A stretch of DNA of 64,000 nt from Nostoc sp. TCL26-01 (GCF_013393945.1 NZ_CP040297.1:2062804-2126803), one strand, 5' to 3'; counted from the stretch's first letter, positions 39,801-45,932 are shown. Translations and numbers: made by a program. Notes: generated by a model not told the origin, from the letters alone.

Positions 39801-41156
39801 ATTCGCTGTTCCCGAAGCAGAGGAACCAGTAATATAACTGCCGACGCTATTATATAAAGACAAATTAGCATCACTACTCAATCCACTCAGTCCCAAGTTG
39901 AGGGTACTATTTTGACTAAGTTGGATTTGATAGTAATCTCGGTTATCTTGAGATAAGCCGTTGAAATCACCAACGAAATCACTAAAAGTTTGCACTGTAG
40001 AATTAATTAACCCTACACTGCGGGCAGTTTCGATCGCACTACCTGCATTATCTGTGGGAATTGTGCCTAAAGCTGTGGCAGAAGTTTGTAAACTATAAGT
40101 GGTTCCACCAGTGCCTGATTTATCGACTAAAACGTAGTATGTACCAGCAACCAAATTGCGGATAATCGACTCATTCGCTATGCCAGAATTCGTGGCGCTA
40201 GTAATACTACTGCCGACACTATTATATAGATATAAATTGGCATCAGCACTCAACCCAGTCAGGCTAATATTTAAGGTACTATTTTGCGTCAGATTCAACC
40301 GATAATAGTCTCGGTCATCTTGGGCAAGGCCGTTAAAATCGCCGACAAAATCACTAAAATTTTGGGCTGTGGCATTAACTGTACCAATATTTCTCGCCGT
40401 TTCGATCGCATTAAGCGCCCCATCAATCGGAATCGCACCTAAAGTCGTAGCTGAGGCTTGTAATTTATAGTTAGTCCCACCACTGCCAGATTTCTGTACC
40501 CATACATAATATGTACCTGCTGTCAAGTTGCGGATAATCGACTCATTCACTGTTCCCCCAACCGTGGAAGCAATAATGTAATCCCCACCAATGGTGTATA
40601 GGTAGAGATTAGCATCAGAAGTCAACTCACTCAAATTCAGGTTTAAGGTACTATTTTGAGTTAGTTGTAGGCGATAGTAGTCAGAATTATCTTGGGAAAG
40701 TCCGTTAAAGTCGCCGACAAAATCGGTGTAAGATTGGGGAGTAGTGGCGATCGCTCCAATATTTCTTGCTGTATCGAAATTATTCCCGGCGGGATCTGCG
40801 GGTATTGCCCCTAAAGCCGTTTGCGAAAGTTGTAAACTATAAGCGGTGCTACCTGTACTGGTTTTCGATACGAGTACATAATATGTCCCTGGGGCTAAAT
40901 TGCGGCTGATGGTTTCGTTTGTTGTCCCAGCATTATTAGAATTAGCAATAGTAGAACCATTGCTGTTATAAAGTCCCAAGTTTGCATCAGCCGTCAGTCC
41001 ATTCAGGTTAACGTTCAGCGTACTATTGCCATCAAGTTGCAAACGATAGTAGTCATAATAATCACTATCACCAACATCTTCGTTAAAGGTACGCGCAGTA
41101 GTTAGTGAACCAACATTGAGAGCTAATTCTAAGGTATTTCCAACGGTGTCAGCCAT
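24852..41156 (-). CDS. Giant PPC-repeat/RHS/Calx-beta/RTX surface or secreted protein
   Basis: A 5434-residue protein with no classical signal peptide. Residues 1 to about 2790 hold 23 PPC-like beta repeats of roughly 120 residues (DYYRLQL, SSDANLYLY, AGTYYV). About 2790-2880 is an IPT/TIG domain. About 3085-3880 is an RHS/YD shell ending in the conserved core (FMRSRYYETNTGKF, LYTYVDNKPLWAVDPQG). About 3880-4050 is a Gly/Ala-rich membrane-like stretch where RHS toxins normally sit. Next are a DUF7619-like beta domain (about 4085-4240), an Ig/Fn3-like domain, Calx-beta (about 4340-4440) and RTX calcium-binding repeats (about 4450-5320) with a type I-secretion-like C-terminus. Likely exported by an ABC exporter (not in the window) as an adhesin or contact toxin; that role is inference. 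Confidence 0.88.
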   Translation of the reverse strand: MADTVGNTLELALNVGSLTTARTFNEDVGDSDYYDYYRLQLDGNSTLNVNLNGLTADANLGLYNSNGSTIANSNNAGTTNETISRNLAPGTYYVLVSKTSTGSTAYSLQLSQTALGAIPADPAGNNFDTARNIGAIATTPQSYTDFVGDFNGLSQDNSDYYRLQLTQNSTLNLNLSELTSDANLYLYTIGGDYIIASTVGGTVNESIIRNLTAGTYYVWVQKSGSGGTNYKLQASATTLGAIPIDGALNAIETARNIGTVNATAQNFSDFVGDFNGLAQDDRDYYRLNLTQNSTLNISLTGLSADANLYLYNSVGSSITSATNSGIANESIIRNLVAGTYYVLVDKSGTGGTTYSLQTSATALGTIPTDNAGSAIETARSVGLINSTVQTFSDFVGDFNGLSQDNRDYYQIQLSQNSTLNLGLSGLSSDANLSLYNSVGSYITGSSASGTANESVIRNLSAGIYYVLVEKSGSGGTTYNLQASATTIGTIPADNAGNNRDVARNIGALTSTVQTFNDFVGDFNSLSSDNEDYYKFNLTQNSNVTLNLTGLSSDANLYLYNSFSGYITASTGAGISQESIIQQLTPGTYYIFVQKSGSGGTNYSLQASATAASGTITNTSSPLDTAQNLGAVSTVQTISNSVNNTTNTKDYYRLEIAQNSTLNVLLSGLTADAYITLYSGGGNYITASSASGTTNEAIVRNLTAGTYFVEVANNSSTTTNYQLQVSANSLGTIPTDNAGNERENARNIGVVTTTQSFTDFIGNFNDLIPQDTYDYYRLELAQNSTLNLNLKGLSANAELYLYNLSGSNIASTSASGIANESIIKNLASGTYFALVYRTENTAGTNYTLDVTATSLGAIPVDNAGNERESARNIGAVTTAQTFTDFIGDFNGISQDSYDYYRLDLTQNSRLNLTLSGLSSDADIYLYSLGGSYLVGTSAANIANELIVRNLVAGTYFVQVNKNGSGGTNYSLQVAATALGAIPIDSAGNDRNIARDIGVISSNQTFSDFVGDFEGISQDNYDYYRLQLTQNSTLNLTLSGLSSDANLYLYNSSGGYITQSSASGLVNEVIKYNLQAGTYYVSVQKSGVGKTNYSLQVGATSLGATPVDIAGSNLDTAKNIGILNGTPQNFTDFIGDFNGLSDDNYDYYRFQLDQASTVNLTLSGLSADAILYLYTVAGGTIASSNSADTASESITRALAAGTYYALVYKGGSGGTTYTLQAKALQLDTAQVIPNLNNANLIGTVSNTDNSDYYRFQLTGNNTVTFNLSGLSSNADLHLYNSSGEAIASSTQTGVNGETISRTLPAGTYYLHVNKPDSGSTGYTLQTSTISLGATSPDNAGNTLETAREIGVLTNTVNFSENIGDADAYDYYRFRVSENSRVNINLTGLVNNADLYLYRSDGGSIKNSLSNGTGNDNITSNLLAPGIYYALVYRNGAGSTPYNLQLSRTLLGNIPTDAAGSNFDTARNLGTITTTQTLTDFIGNFNGLANDNSDYYRLQLSQNSTLKLDLSGLSSDANLYLYSIGGYTITSSTGNLYNESIIRNLAAGTYYVLVQDSSNSGTNYNLQVAATSLGATPADNAGNAIDTARNLGTLTTTQTVSDYIGDFNGLTDDNYDYYRLQLSQNSTLSLNLTGLSSNANLYLYNSVGNTITSSSGAGISQESIIRNLTAGVYYVLVQQFGESGTTYSLQASATSLGTIPVDNAGNSLDTARNLGTISTTVQTVTDFIGDFNDLSQDDYDYYRLELSQNSTLNLSLSGLTSDANLYLYDRTGNYITYSNGSGISQESIIRNLLAGTYYVGVQKYSTGGTNYTLQASATALGTTPVDNAGDNRDVARNIGTLTSTAQSFSDFVGDFNGLLQDTYDYYRFQVSQNSNVTLNLTGLSSDANLYLYNSVGNNITSATGSSTVNESIVYALTTGTYYAVVQKSGNGGTTYNFSAVATTTSATIPNTSSGLDTAVDLGTLSTLQTVTNSVNNTTNQIDYYRLQLANPSTINLTLSELSADAYLYLYSSGGNYIVGSNASGITNENITRNLTPGTYFIAVGNNNSGTANYKLQASATSLGTIPVDNAGGDRNTARNIGIITTSQTFNDFIGDFNGLTDDNYDYYRLELTENRTLTLNLTGLSNDASLYLTNFNGNTLASSTTAGTANESITKNLTAGTYFAYVYKPGTGGTNYSLQATSTALTATPQDNAGNNRETARNIGVITTSQTFNDFIGDFNTITQDTEDYYRFDLAQNSTLNLSLTGLSADANLYLYNLNGSNIATSTNTGTANESIIKNLVAGTYFVRVYNNGIGGTNYALTANATALGAIPVDNAGSDRNTARNIGVITTNQTFGDFVGDFNGIAQDDYDYYSLQLTQNSTLNLLLSGLSADANLYLYNSNGGYITGTSASGTANENINYNLLPGTYYALVQKYSTGSTTYNLQVGATSLGATPLDLAGNNLDTARVVTNITTTPQTFSDFIGDFYGLSQDDDDYYRLELTGNTKVDLKLSGLSANANLNLYTIAGNYIIASSGSGISEENISRNLAGGTYFVRIDQPGTGSTNYNLQISGTSLPATPADNAGNILTAARDIGVLINTQTFSDYIGNFLELSQDNYDYYRFELTKDSSLTLALSGLDTGTNASIALLDSVGNAITSSGSAINTLLFTGVYYARVASTYGVGTNYTLTATATSVEDSAGNSLSEARNLSILNGTQTFSDFVGELDRNDYYRFELTQASTFNLTLNGLTADANVELLSSNGSIITSSTAFGTSPESLSRDLEAGTYYVRTYRNNGNTNYNLNLTATPKTTTTPFQIRQVSPNTGSNAGQTTITIEGNQFTPGAVVSLIAPNNTIRTATQVTWQNSSTLVATFNLTGLTGGAYDVRVTDTPGTATVNDVFTVNGAAPGQLEVFVSAPGRMRPWMTGEAIITYRNAGNTDIAVPVFNLDGSQILFRPIGGTGFTDSKVQFLGINTQGTAGVLAPGATGTYSFLFRPVAGATSGNLTISAPRTGAAIDWNTLKDSSRPAYVSAEAWNVIYNNFVNAVGNTSDSYQAVLNENASYLGQLGESTTDVARLLGFELQQASNTFPGTTLAAAIDATAPTPGLSLTFGRTYLQPIAERFNLGALGRGWTHPWDFSATADSNGDVRIKGYGSLRFYNKQADGSYSSESADYATLSLVGGVYRLQEKDGTVRVFRSDGKLSYLEDISGNRITLGYTGSQLTTLTHSNGNKFTLTYNSQGRINQLTDQAGRITTYSYDTTGDRLLSVSGPDGTTSYSYDPSNTGATAYALKSITFPNSTHNYFDYDVQGRLIKQSLDGNAEAVTYSYDNAGGITVTDTTGGSTKLFINDVGLIGQSQDALGRATQYRYDANGNVVRIIAPGNTISAFTYDTRGNLTSTVDALGHKLEFTYDPNFNKLQTLEDQRGNFTTLQYNGSGNVNKIAYADGSIETYSYDTQSNLTVGVNRRNQSLTYTYDSRGLLLSKTYADGTTATFTYDNRGNLLSATDADSSFTYTYDNSDRVTKVNQGGGRFVEFTYNASGLRTKMVDQTGATTNYLYNAAGRLAELTNTSGGRIIAYTYDGAGRVVREDNGNGTYTTYGYDAVGQTTSVVNYKADASVNSRFNYTYDNLGRKTSLTTLEGTTTYGYDAIGQLTSVTLPGGRKIEYLYDAAGNRISVKDNGVTTAYTSNNLNQYTTVNGVNRVYDQDGNLISKTEGGQTSTYTYDQENRLIGAVTPDGTWSYEYDALGNRIASVKNGQRTEYLLDPVGLVSIVGEYNGTGSLVARYTNGVGLVSRTDGSNATTYYDVDAIGSVVGLTGGTGSYLNRYSYLPFGEDLTKTETVANPFEYIGLWGVTDEGNGLDFMRSRYYETNTGKFTAIDPIGLLGGNSNLYTYVDNKPLWAVDPQGTFLWPLAVGGAIIGAAVGAVGYGITTAATGGSFSWGGLAGAAVGGGLYGGVVGATGGLAALGTVGGAIGMAGVGAATNSIGYGVQTAIDGGFSWGGLGTAAGLGAATGWIPWKMLGYNGRGATAWGSKYMITPKLANVLGGLNKSGKSLWKSLGVSGVAGVIASLGQAGLNFLFAVDPNDITGPQGFGTQGYLTPYQTFPYLIRFENLATATAPAVFVTVTHQIDADLDLSTFELGDFGFGDIYIDVPDNLQAYNTRVDLRDSIGYYVDFQASLNTTTRTATWKLTTIDPATGDLPNDPDAGFLPPNNANHDGEGFVNYSIKPNANLTTGTQIDALASIVFDTNDPINTPLWRNTVDISDPTSTVTALPSTTNNANFTVSWSGTDNGSGIASYDIYASVNGGAFTLWQDNITTTSAQYSGAVGNTYAFYSIAQDNVGNLQPVPLIAQATTQVIAGATTTVSISDVTVIEGLNTNAVFTVTLSAASSQPITVQYTTVNGSAIANSDFTPLTNTLTFAANQTSQTITIALLNDNLNEPNETFTINLSNPTNATLGDGQAIATISDTLTATTTTVLPNNVENLTLLGTDNINGTGNTGNNIITGNSGNNRLNGGAGVDTLIGGAGDDIYEVDTTTDTLTEAANGGTDTVESSVSFNLSTIANIENLTLTGTANINGTGNSENNVITGNSGNNQLNGGAGVDTLIGGNGNDTYIIDNSDIITETVSGGVDTIQADFNFNLTTVANIENLTLTGTGNINGTGTSGNNVITGNSGNNQLDGGDGDDTLNGGAGVDILIGGNGNDTYIIDSSDIITETASGGIDTIQTSVSFNLSTVANIENLTLTGTSNINGTGASGNNIITGNSGSNRLDGGTGVDTLIGGAGNDFYVVDTTTDTLQELSNSGTDTIEAIISFNLTTVANIENLTLTGTANINGTGNTGNNVITGNSGSNQLDGGDGNDTLNGGAGVDTLIGGNGNDTYIIDNSDIITEAASGGVDTIQADFNFNLTTVANIENLTLIGTGNINGTGTSGNNVITGNSGNNQLDGGDGDDTLNGGAGVDTLIGGNGNDTYIIDSSDIITETASGGIDTIQTSVSFNLSTVANIENLTLTGTSNINGTGASGNNIITGNSGSNRLDGGTGVDTLIGGAGNDFYVVDTTTDTLQELSNSGTDTIEAIISFNLTTVANIENLTLTGTANINGTGNTGNNVITGNSGSNQLDGGDGNDTLNGGAGVDTLIGGNGNDTYIIDNSDIITEAASGGVDTIQADFNFNLTTVANIENLTLTGTGNINGTGTSGNNVITGNSGNNQLDGGDGDDTLNGGAGVDTLIGGNGNDTYIIDSSDIITETASGGIDTIQTSVSFNLSTVANIENLTLTGTANINGTGNTGNNVITGNSGSNQLDGGDGDDTLNGGAGADILTGGAGVNTYVFQFGQSLIASADRINGFAIGTDKIDLLSQTGTALAAPTNLTRATDSVATTLLELVNQVFADADGSTVGNQALAVNSAVLARVTQGAILGTYLVVNDSTAGLQTNQDLVINLTSYTGTLPPLGTVPVNNFFA
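25426..27350. repeat. 795-bp near-identical tandem repeat in the RTX region
   Basis: Copies run 25426-26220, 26221-27015 and a partial third from 27016 to about 27350. The first two differ at only about fifteen to twenty positions by eye. Each 795-bp unit (265 codons, in frame) contains three RTX sub-blocks. This suggests recent unequal exchange or gene conversion. Confidence 0.85.
32800..41156. repeat. 23 PPC-like repeats, apparently an 11-unit block duplicated
   Basis: Units of about 360 bp encode DNAGNxxDTARNIG linkers and DYY-starting beta domains. Irregular units recur 11 apart: unit 1 (DVGDSDYYDYY) with 12 (NIGDADAYDYY), 6 (SVNNTTNTKDYY) with 17 (SVNNTTNQIDYY), 5 with 16, 10 with 21. 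This implies an old duplication of an 11-unit, about 4-kb block. Confidence 0.75.
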
Positions 41157-41202
41157 AGTATTTTATATAGATAGAATGTATTTTTGTGACAAAATGCTTG
41201 AG

Positions 41203-41227
41203 AGAGACGTTGCATTGCAACGTCTCT
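41203..41227. repeat. GAGACGTTGCA palindrome
   Basis: Perfect 12-bp arms (AGAGACGTTGCA and its complement) around one base, in the gap between the giant gene and its upstream neighbour. The same palindrome is the core of family C elements. Confidence 0.7.
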
Positions 41228-41258
41228 AGATTTCAAGGGAATGGGATGGAGTATTCAA

Positions 41259-41999
41259 TTACTCAGCGACTAATGCAGGGAACTGAATCGTGTCAGTGGA
41301 TGCTGTATTGATGGGATAACCTGCGGTATGAAAAAACTTAGTATTGATGAGTTCTTTCAATGTTTGGACATCGCTTTGCCACTTGTCAATCACTGCACTA
41401 ATAGCAGCCAAACGTTCTGTTGGTTCTTCTTGAGTAATTCCCCTACTGAAGTTAGCCGAAAATAGGACAGCAGGCTTGGTTGTTTGGTCTGGATATTGTA
41501 ACTGTGCTTCATTAATATCCAGATATAATTGTGTGCTATCCAGCGTGTAAACCAGTCGCATAGAAGCTTGCACTGGCGCATTACCAAAATCTTGCCATGC
41601 TCCTGGCTGGAGGAGTTTGCTAAAAATATAGTTGGGGGCGCTGGGATTGTTTTGCTCGTAAATAGCCAAGCCTCTCAAGTTAATGCCTACGCCTTGATAA
41701 TTTACCTGTTTTACTGTTTCAATATATTTATGAGCAATGGCGGGAATCTGCACTTCATCAGCTTCTTTATTCGCGATCGCTTCTGCAAAAATAACTCTAT
41801 TCACCTCTGCAACTACACTCACCCCATTCTGAAACACCACTTGAGCCGCAGTATTAGTGAGGACTGCTGGTCTAGCCAATTCCCAATCACCGGGAATAAT
41901 CCCTGTATACTTGAGAAAGTCGGCAGTTAATATGCTGGGATTTTGTTGTTTGGTAGCGATCGCAATCAACAGTTCTTGAACTTCAAAGTTTTGGCTCAT
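41259..41999 (-). CDS. Hypothetical protein upstream of the giant RHS/RTX gene
   Basis: A 246-residue soluble protein without recognised family, signal peptide or membrane helix. Visible features: mixed alpha/beta composition, a central YIETVKQVNYQGVGINLRG and MRLVYTLDSTQLYLDINEAQ. It lies 102 bases upstream of the giant protein on the same strand with only a palindrome between, so co-expression is plausible. Possible roles are chaperone, immunity or regulator, but there is no sequence evidence for any of them. Confidence 0.6.
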   Translation of the reverse strand: MSQNFEVQELLIAIATKQQNPSILTADFLKYTGIIPGDWELARPAVLTNTAAQVVFQNGVSVVAEVNRVIFAEAIANKEADEVQIPAIAHKYIETVKQVNYQGVGINLRGLAIYEQNNPSAPNYIFSKLLQPGAWQDFGNAPVQASMRLVYTLDSTQLYLDINEAQLQYPDQTTKPAVLFSANFSRGITQEEPTERLAAISAVIDKWQSDVQTLKELINTKFFHTAGYPINTASTDTIQFPALVAE

Positions 42000-42480
42000 G
42001 ATATTTTTCGTGTCACTAAAGAATCTAAAACTGGGTTATGTAAACCTGTAGCTATCTCAGCAATTGATAATAATGAAAGCAGCACAATTTGTTTACTCCA
42101 TATTCTGAGAGCAAAAATTAGCTGATAGTTATCTGCTTCTAAATATTGCCAGCAAATAGAAGTTTAAATAAATTCAACAATTAGACTTAAATGGGCGTTA
42201 GCAGTTTTTTTAGGTCAGTACCATAAAAAAGATGTACCAAAAACACTTAAATGAATATTATCAGTATCAGTAGATTTACGACAGTACTTAAGCTTAAAGA
42301 AATATAAATTTTTTCCCCAAAGCTTTACCGTCTTCTCTGTGTCTCTGTGCCTTTGTGGTGCATAAAATTTTTTACCACAGAGACACAGCGAAAAGTCGGA
42401 GCGGAGGTTTCCTCCGTAGACGCTTTGCGGCTTGCCGCAGGCATCTGAACTTTTCAAGACAAAGCCACAAAAGACTCAGC
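42000..42480. other. Spacer with a GC-rich hairpin repeat
   Basis: 42000-42240 is AT-rich with nothing recognised. 42360-42465 is a repeat: ACCACAGAGACACAGCG, then hairpins CGGAGG/CCTCCG and GCGGC/GCCGC, ending AACTTTTCAAGAC, a tail shared with the repeat at about 940-955. No gene seen. Confidence 0.55.
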
Positions 42481-42936
42481 CTAACAAGGCATCAAAGCAT
42501 CTAATCTACCCAATACCGTCATATCTTCCGCATCCAACTCCAGAGGAGTACCACTGCGAATAAGTTCGGCAAAATCTTCATTGGGAACCATAATTGTCAG
42601 TGTGTATAACCGAGTAGTCCCTGTATTTTTAATCAAATGAGTACCTGTAGGTGGTACTAGTAAACTATCTCCAGCTTTAATCGGCACTTTTTTGCCATCA
42701 CAAATAGCAATTCCTTCGCCCTTGAGGACAAAAAACATTTCTACAGCCCATTGATGACGATTCGGTGGTGTTTGTCCACCAACTTCAAAAATTTCTACAC
42801 AACAAGTTAGAGAAGTATTAGCATTTGTCGAATCAAAGATAATGGCTAACCGATTAGTATCACGGGGACTAATGCGGTAGACTTGGTAATCTTTAGGAGA
42901 TTTGATAACAGGAATTACACAACGAGTAGCGAACAT
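42481..42936 (-). CDS. Cupin-fold protein
   Basis: A 151-residue single-cupin protein. Motif 1 is HQWAVEMFFVLKGEG and motif 2 is PPTGTHLIKNTG, providing His/Glu/His metal ligands. AGGAGGAG 10 bases before the ATG fixes the start. It follows the isochorismatase-like gene by 22 bases and should be in the same transcript. Small cupins next to amide hydrolases often act as isomerases or sensors of the pathway intermediate; the substrate cannot be read from the sequence. Confidence 0.8.
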   Translation of the reverse strand: MFATRCVIPVIKSPKDYQVYRISPRDTNRLAIIFDSTNANTSLTCCVEIFEVGGQTPPNRHQWAVEMFFVLKGEGIAICDGKKVPIKAGDSLLVPPTGTHLIKNTGTTRLYTLTIMVPNEDFAELIRSGTPLELDAEDMTVLGRLDALMPC

Positions 42937-42958
42937 TTATTTATCTCCTCCTGTAAAT

Positions 42959-43735
42959 TCAGGATGATGGATTAATAGCTGTGAAAATCGCTGACGAGTC
43001 ACTGACAAAACCAAAGCATTGTTTGACGTTATATAACGTCGCTAACCAACAGTAATCGGGAGAAGTTGTCGCTGTACAATCTTTAACTAAAATACAGTCA
43101 TATCCTAAAAAGTTAGCATCACATAAGGTGGTCAGCACACATTGATCGGCATTGACACCAGTAAAGAATAATGTCGTAATTCCTAGGTTCCGTAAAATAC
43201 TATCTAATGGTGTGTCCCAAAAGCCACTCATCCGATACTTGTCTACACGAATATCTGTCGGTAACTGGGGAAGTTCGTCTACTACTGCGGCTGCCCAACT
43301 ACCAGCCATCAATACTTTAGCACCATTTTTCGGTAGGCGATCGCCCAAACCCACACCCTCACCTGTGGGATTGTATACGTGTAGGGCGTTGGCACTAATA
43401 TTGAGTAAATCTGGACGATTACCCCAATTGAGCCAAATCACAGGTATACCAACTCGACGCAGTTCTGGGAGTAAACTATTTAAAGATTCTATAGGTTTGC
43501 GGGCTGGAGTGACATCTATACCGATATGTGCTAGCCAGCCATCAGGGTGACAGAAATCGTTCTGCATATCGATGACGAGGATGGCAGTTTTTGCCAAGTC
43601 TAAGTGCAGAGTTTTGGTTTCTGTTGATAGAATAACTGGCTGTGGTTTTTTTGGCGGACGAGTAATATCTGCGATCGCCTGATTCACCATCCACGCATTT
43701 GGTGCAACTCCCAATGTCCGATAAGGCTGATTCAT
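42959..43735 (-). CDS. Isochorismatase-superfamily cysteine hydrolase
   Basis: A 258-residue hydrolase with a complete Asp-Lys-Cys triad: D56 in VIDMQNDFC, K166 in RVDKYRMSGFWDTPL and C199 in FTGVNADQCVL. The pattern is close to N-carbamoylsarcosine amidase/ureidoacrylate amidohydrolase-like enzymes, which cleave amide or ureido bonds. It is the first gene of a two-gene unit with the cupin and diverges from an amidohydrolase across about 180 bases. Together they suggest a catabolic route for a nitrogen heterocycle or ureide (inference). Confidence 0.82.
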   Translation of the reverse strand: MNQPYRTLGVAPNAWMVNQAIADITRPPKKPQPVILSTETKTLHLDLAKTAILVIDMQNDFCHPDGWLAHIGIDVTPARKPIESLNSLLPELRRVGIPVIWLNWGNRPDLLNISANALHVYNPTGEGVGLGDRLPKNGAKVLMAGSWAAAVVDELPQLPTDIRVDKYRMSGFWDTPLDSILRNLGITTLFFTGVNADQCVLTTLCDANFLGYDCILVKDCTATTSPDYCWLATLYNVKQCFGFVSDSSAIFTAINPSS

Positions 43736-43915
43736 AAAATTGCCACACCCAAGACAATAGTTTTAGGGCTTACGCTAGTGTAGTAAAGTTTTCGTCTTTG
43801 TTTATCAAAGGTCAATAGCCGCTTGACTGTTGACTATTGACAAGCGTAAGTCCTAACTATGTTTGTACCGTGAAATGCTCTTGAGCGTTTAATTACTTAA
43901 TTAAGGTTAAAATCA

Positions 43916-45319
43916 ATGACTTTCACTATCCAAAATGTTTTGCTGGCTATTGATGATGGTTATACCACTAGTGATGTGCAGGTTGTAGATGGGAAAATCG
44001 TTGCTGTTGCCCCAAATTTAGACGTAGTGGGTGACATAATTGATGGCACAAATAAACTCTTACTTCCAGGTTTTGTTAATGCTCATACCCACTCATCAGA
44101 AATGTGGCAAAGGGGTGTCATCTCCATTTTACCTCTAGAGTTATGGCTAGCAGAACTATATGACTTTGCCCCCATCGACACAGAAAAAGTCTATCTCAGC
44201 GCTTTGGGTACGGCCGTAGAAACTCTCTTGTCTGGTGGTACAAGTGTAGTAGATCATCTGGTATTGATTCCGGGACAGGAGTTAGAAACCATTGCTAGTG
44301 CAGTCCGGGCTTATCAGGAAGTCGGAATCCGGGCTTTTATAGCTCCCCTCCTGCAAGATGAATCCCTCAGTGCTGGCTTACCTGCTGGGGACTCTAGCCA
44401 AAGCCATGAGCCATTTTTTCGTTCCACAACTGCAACCTTGGCAATTATTGAAGAGGCTATCAAACAGTTTCATCGCCCAGATGAGGGTGTCTATATTTTA
44501 GTTGCCCCAACAGGGATACAATTGTGTACAGATGCTTTATTTGCCGGGTGTATTGAGTTAAGCGATCGCTATAATTTATGTCGTCACTCTCATTTGTTGG
44601 AAACTAAAGCCCAAGCAAAACTTGCCCAAGAAAAGTACGGTTGTAGTGCTGTTACACATCTTAAACAAATTGGTTATTTAGGCGATCGCACTTCTCTTGC
44701 TCATTGTGTCTGGTTAAACGATGCTGATATTACTATCCTCGCTGACACCAAATCTACAGTCGTTCACAATCCTTTAAGTAATTTACGGTTAGGTAGCGGT
44801 ATTGCCCCAATTTTAAAATATCGCCAAGCTGGTGTAAATGTGACTTTTGGGTGTGATGGGGCTTCTAGTAATGACTCTCAAGATTTGTTGGAAGCTATCA
44901 AAATTGGGGCAATTCTGCACAACGTCACAGACTTCGATTATCGTCACTGGATCACTCCCCGACAAGCAGTAGAAATGGCTAGTTTAGGTGGTGTAAAAGC
45001 CTTGAATTTAGCAGATCAACTTGGTTCTATTACTGTAGGGAAAGAAGCTGATTTAGTATTATATAATCTGACAAATTTATCATTAATGCCCCGCACAGAT
45101 CCCATTGGTTTATTAGTTTTAGGTCGTCCCACCAATGTTGTCGATAGTGCTTGGGTAAAGGGCAAACAAATTGTAGCGAATGGACAAGTAACAACAATTA
45201 ATGTTGACGAATTGCGACAAGAATTATTCAACCTGAGTGAATGGACTACTCAACGCCAATCCCCCACTCGCACCCAATTAGAACATCATTATCGTCACAT
45301 CATGGGTTTATCTTCATAA
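43916..45319 (+). CDS. Amidohydrolase/cytosine-deaminase-like metalloenzyme (ATZ/TRZ family)
   Basis: A 467-residue TIM-barrel hydrolase. Metal and catalytic residues are in place: H57 and H59 in NAHTHSSEM, H224 in CRHSHLLE, H263 in LAHCVWL and D314 in GCDGASSND. This set fits the mononuclear triazine hydrolase/guanine-deaminase/S-adenosylhomocysteine-deaminase branch. It is divergent to the isochorismatase-like and cupin genes and may share their regulation. The precise substrate is unknown. Confidence 0.85.
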   Translation: MTFTIQNVLLAIDDGYTTSDVQVVDGKIVAVAPNLDVVGDIIDGTNKLLLPGFVNAHTHSSEMWQRGVISILPLELWLAELYDFAPIDTEKVYLSALGTAVETLLSGGTSVVDHLVLIPGQELETIASAVRAYQEVGIRAFIAPLLQDESLSAGLPAGDSSQSHEPFFRSTTATLAIIEEAIKQFHRPDEGVYILVAPTGIQLCTDALFAGCIELSDRYNLCRHSHLLETKAQAKLAQEKYGCSAVTHLKQIGYLGDRTSLAHCVWLNDADITILADTKSTVVHNPLSNLRLGSGIAPILKYRQAGVNVTFGCDGASSNDSQDLLEAIKIGAILHNVTDFDYRHWITPRQAVEMASLGGVKALNLADQLGSITVGKEADLVLYNLTNLSLMPRTDPIGLLVLGRPTNVVDSAWVKGKQIVANGQVTTINVDELRQELFNLSEWTTQRQSPTRTQLEHHYRHIMGLSS

Positions 45320-45360
45320 AAATAAATTGACTTACTTATTAGTTTTTACCAAAGTTGAAT

Positions 45361-45840
45361 TTACGGCCTTTCTAACCAAGTCTGTAAATCAGCCAAACTG
45401 GTAAAATCTAACAATGCTTCGCTCAAATCTTCCAGTACAGGTAAAGGCAAATCAGTAATCAAGGAGCGCATTTCCTCAGATATTTCTCCAAACCGCTTAG
45501 TTAGAAGTCGGATTACGAGTTTACCTGTTGCTTCCTCACGTCCTTCCTCACGTCCTTCCTCACGTCCTTCCTCACGTCCTTCTTCTTTGATTTCTTGGTA
45601 AACTCTAGTTTCTTTGAGTGTGATCCCCAGCATAGACTCAACTTCCATCCTGCTTAATTTTTCAAACTTGTACACCATAATGGTTGTGATCATCTCTATT
45701 ATGGCGCGACTTGCTTGCTCAGATACTTCTTGACGAGTTCTGTTTAACAAATATCTTGCTGTTTCTGGTGCTTGTGCTTCTTCTACCGTAGTCAGCACCA
45801 TTAACGCTACCCATACAGGTAATTGACTAATATTCCCCAA
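45361..45840 (-). pseudogene. Rpn-family nuclease gene, C-terminal half (split by the mobile island)
   Basis: 159 codons encoding the C-terminal part of an Rpn-family protein (recombination-promoting PD-(D/E)XK nuclease/transposase-like): LPVWVALMVLTTVEEAQ, MVYKFEKLSRMEVESMLG, the typical EEGREEGREE run and RFGEISEEM. The catalytic domain is missing and no ATG exists; the frame opens at TTG directly at the island junction. The missing N-terminal half is at 59708-60118 on the same strand. Joined at the shared ATTCA, the two give VYLDELGNISQLP in frame, a protein of about 290 residues. Confidence 0.85.
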
Positions 45841-45871
45841 TTCACTCTAGTAACCTTCAAAAGACAATAAC

Positions 45872-45897
45872 AATCCCCCACTGTAGTGTAGGGGATT
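45872..45897. terminator. Hairpin at the left end of the island
   Basis: AATCCCC / GGGGATT arms surround CACTGTAGTG, 28 bases inside the left boundary and 36 bases after the transposase stop. It may terminate the transposase transcript or be a recognition structure at the element end; no T-run is obvious. Confidence 0.45.
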
Positions 45898-45932
45898 AGT
45901 CATTAGTTAGCTTAAAAACTTGAGTGGCTATT

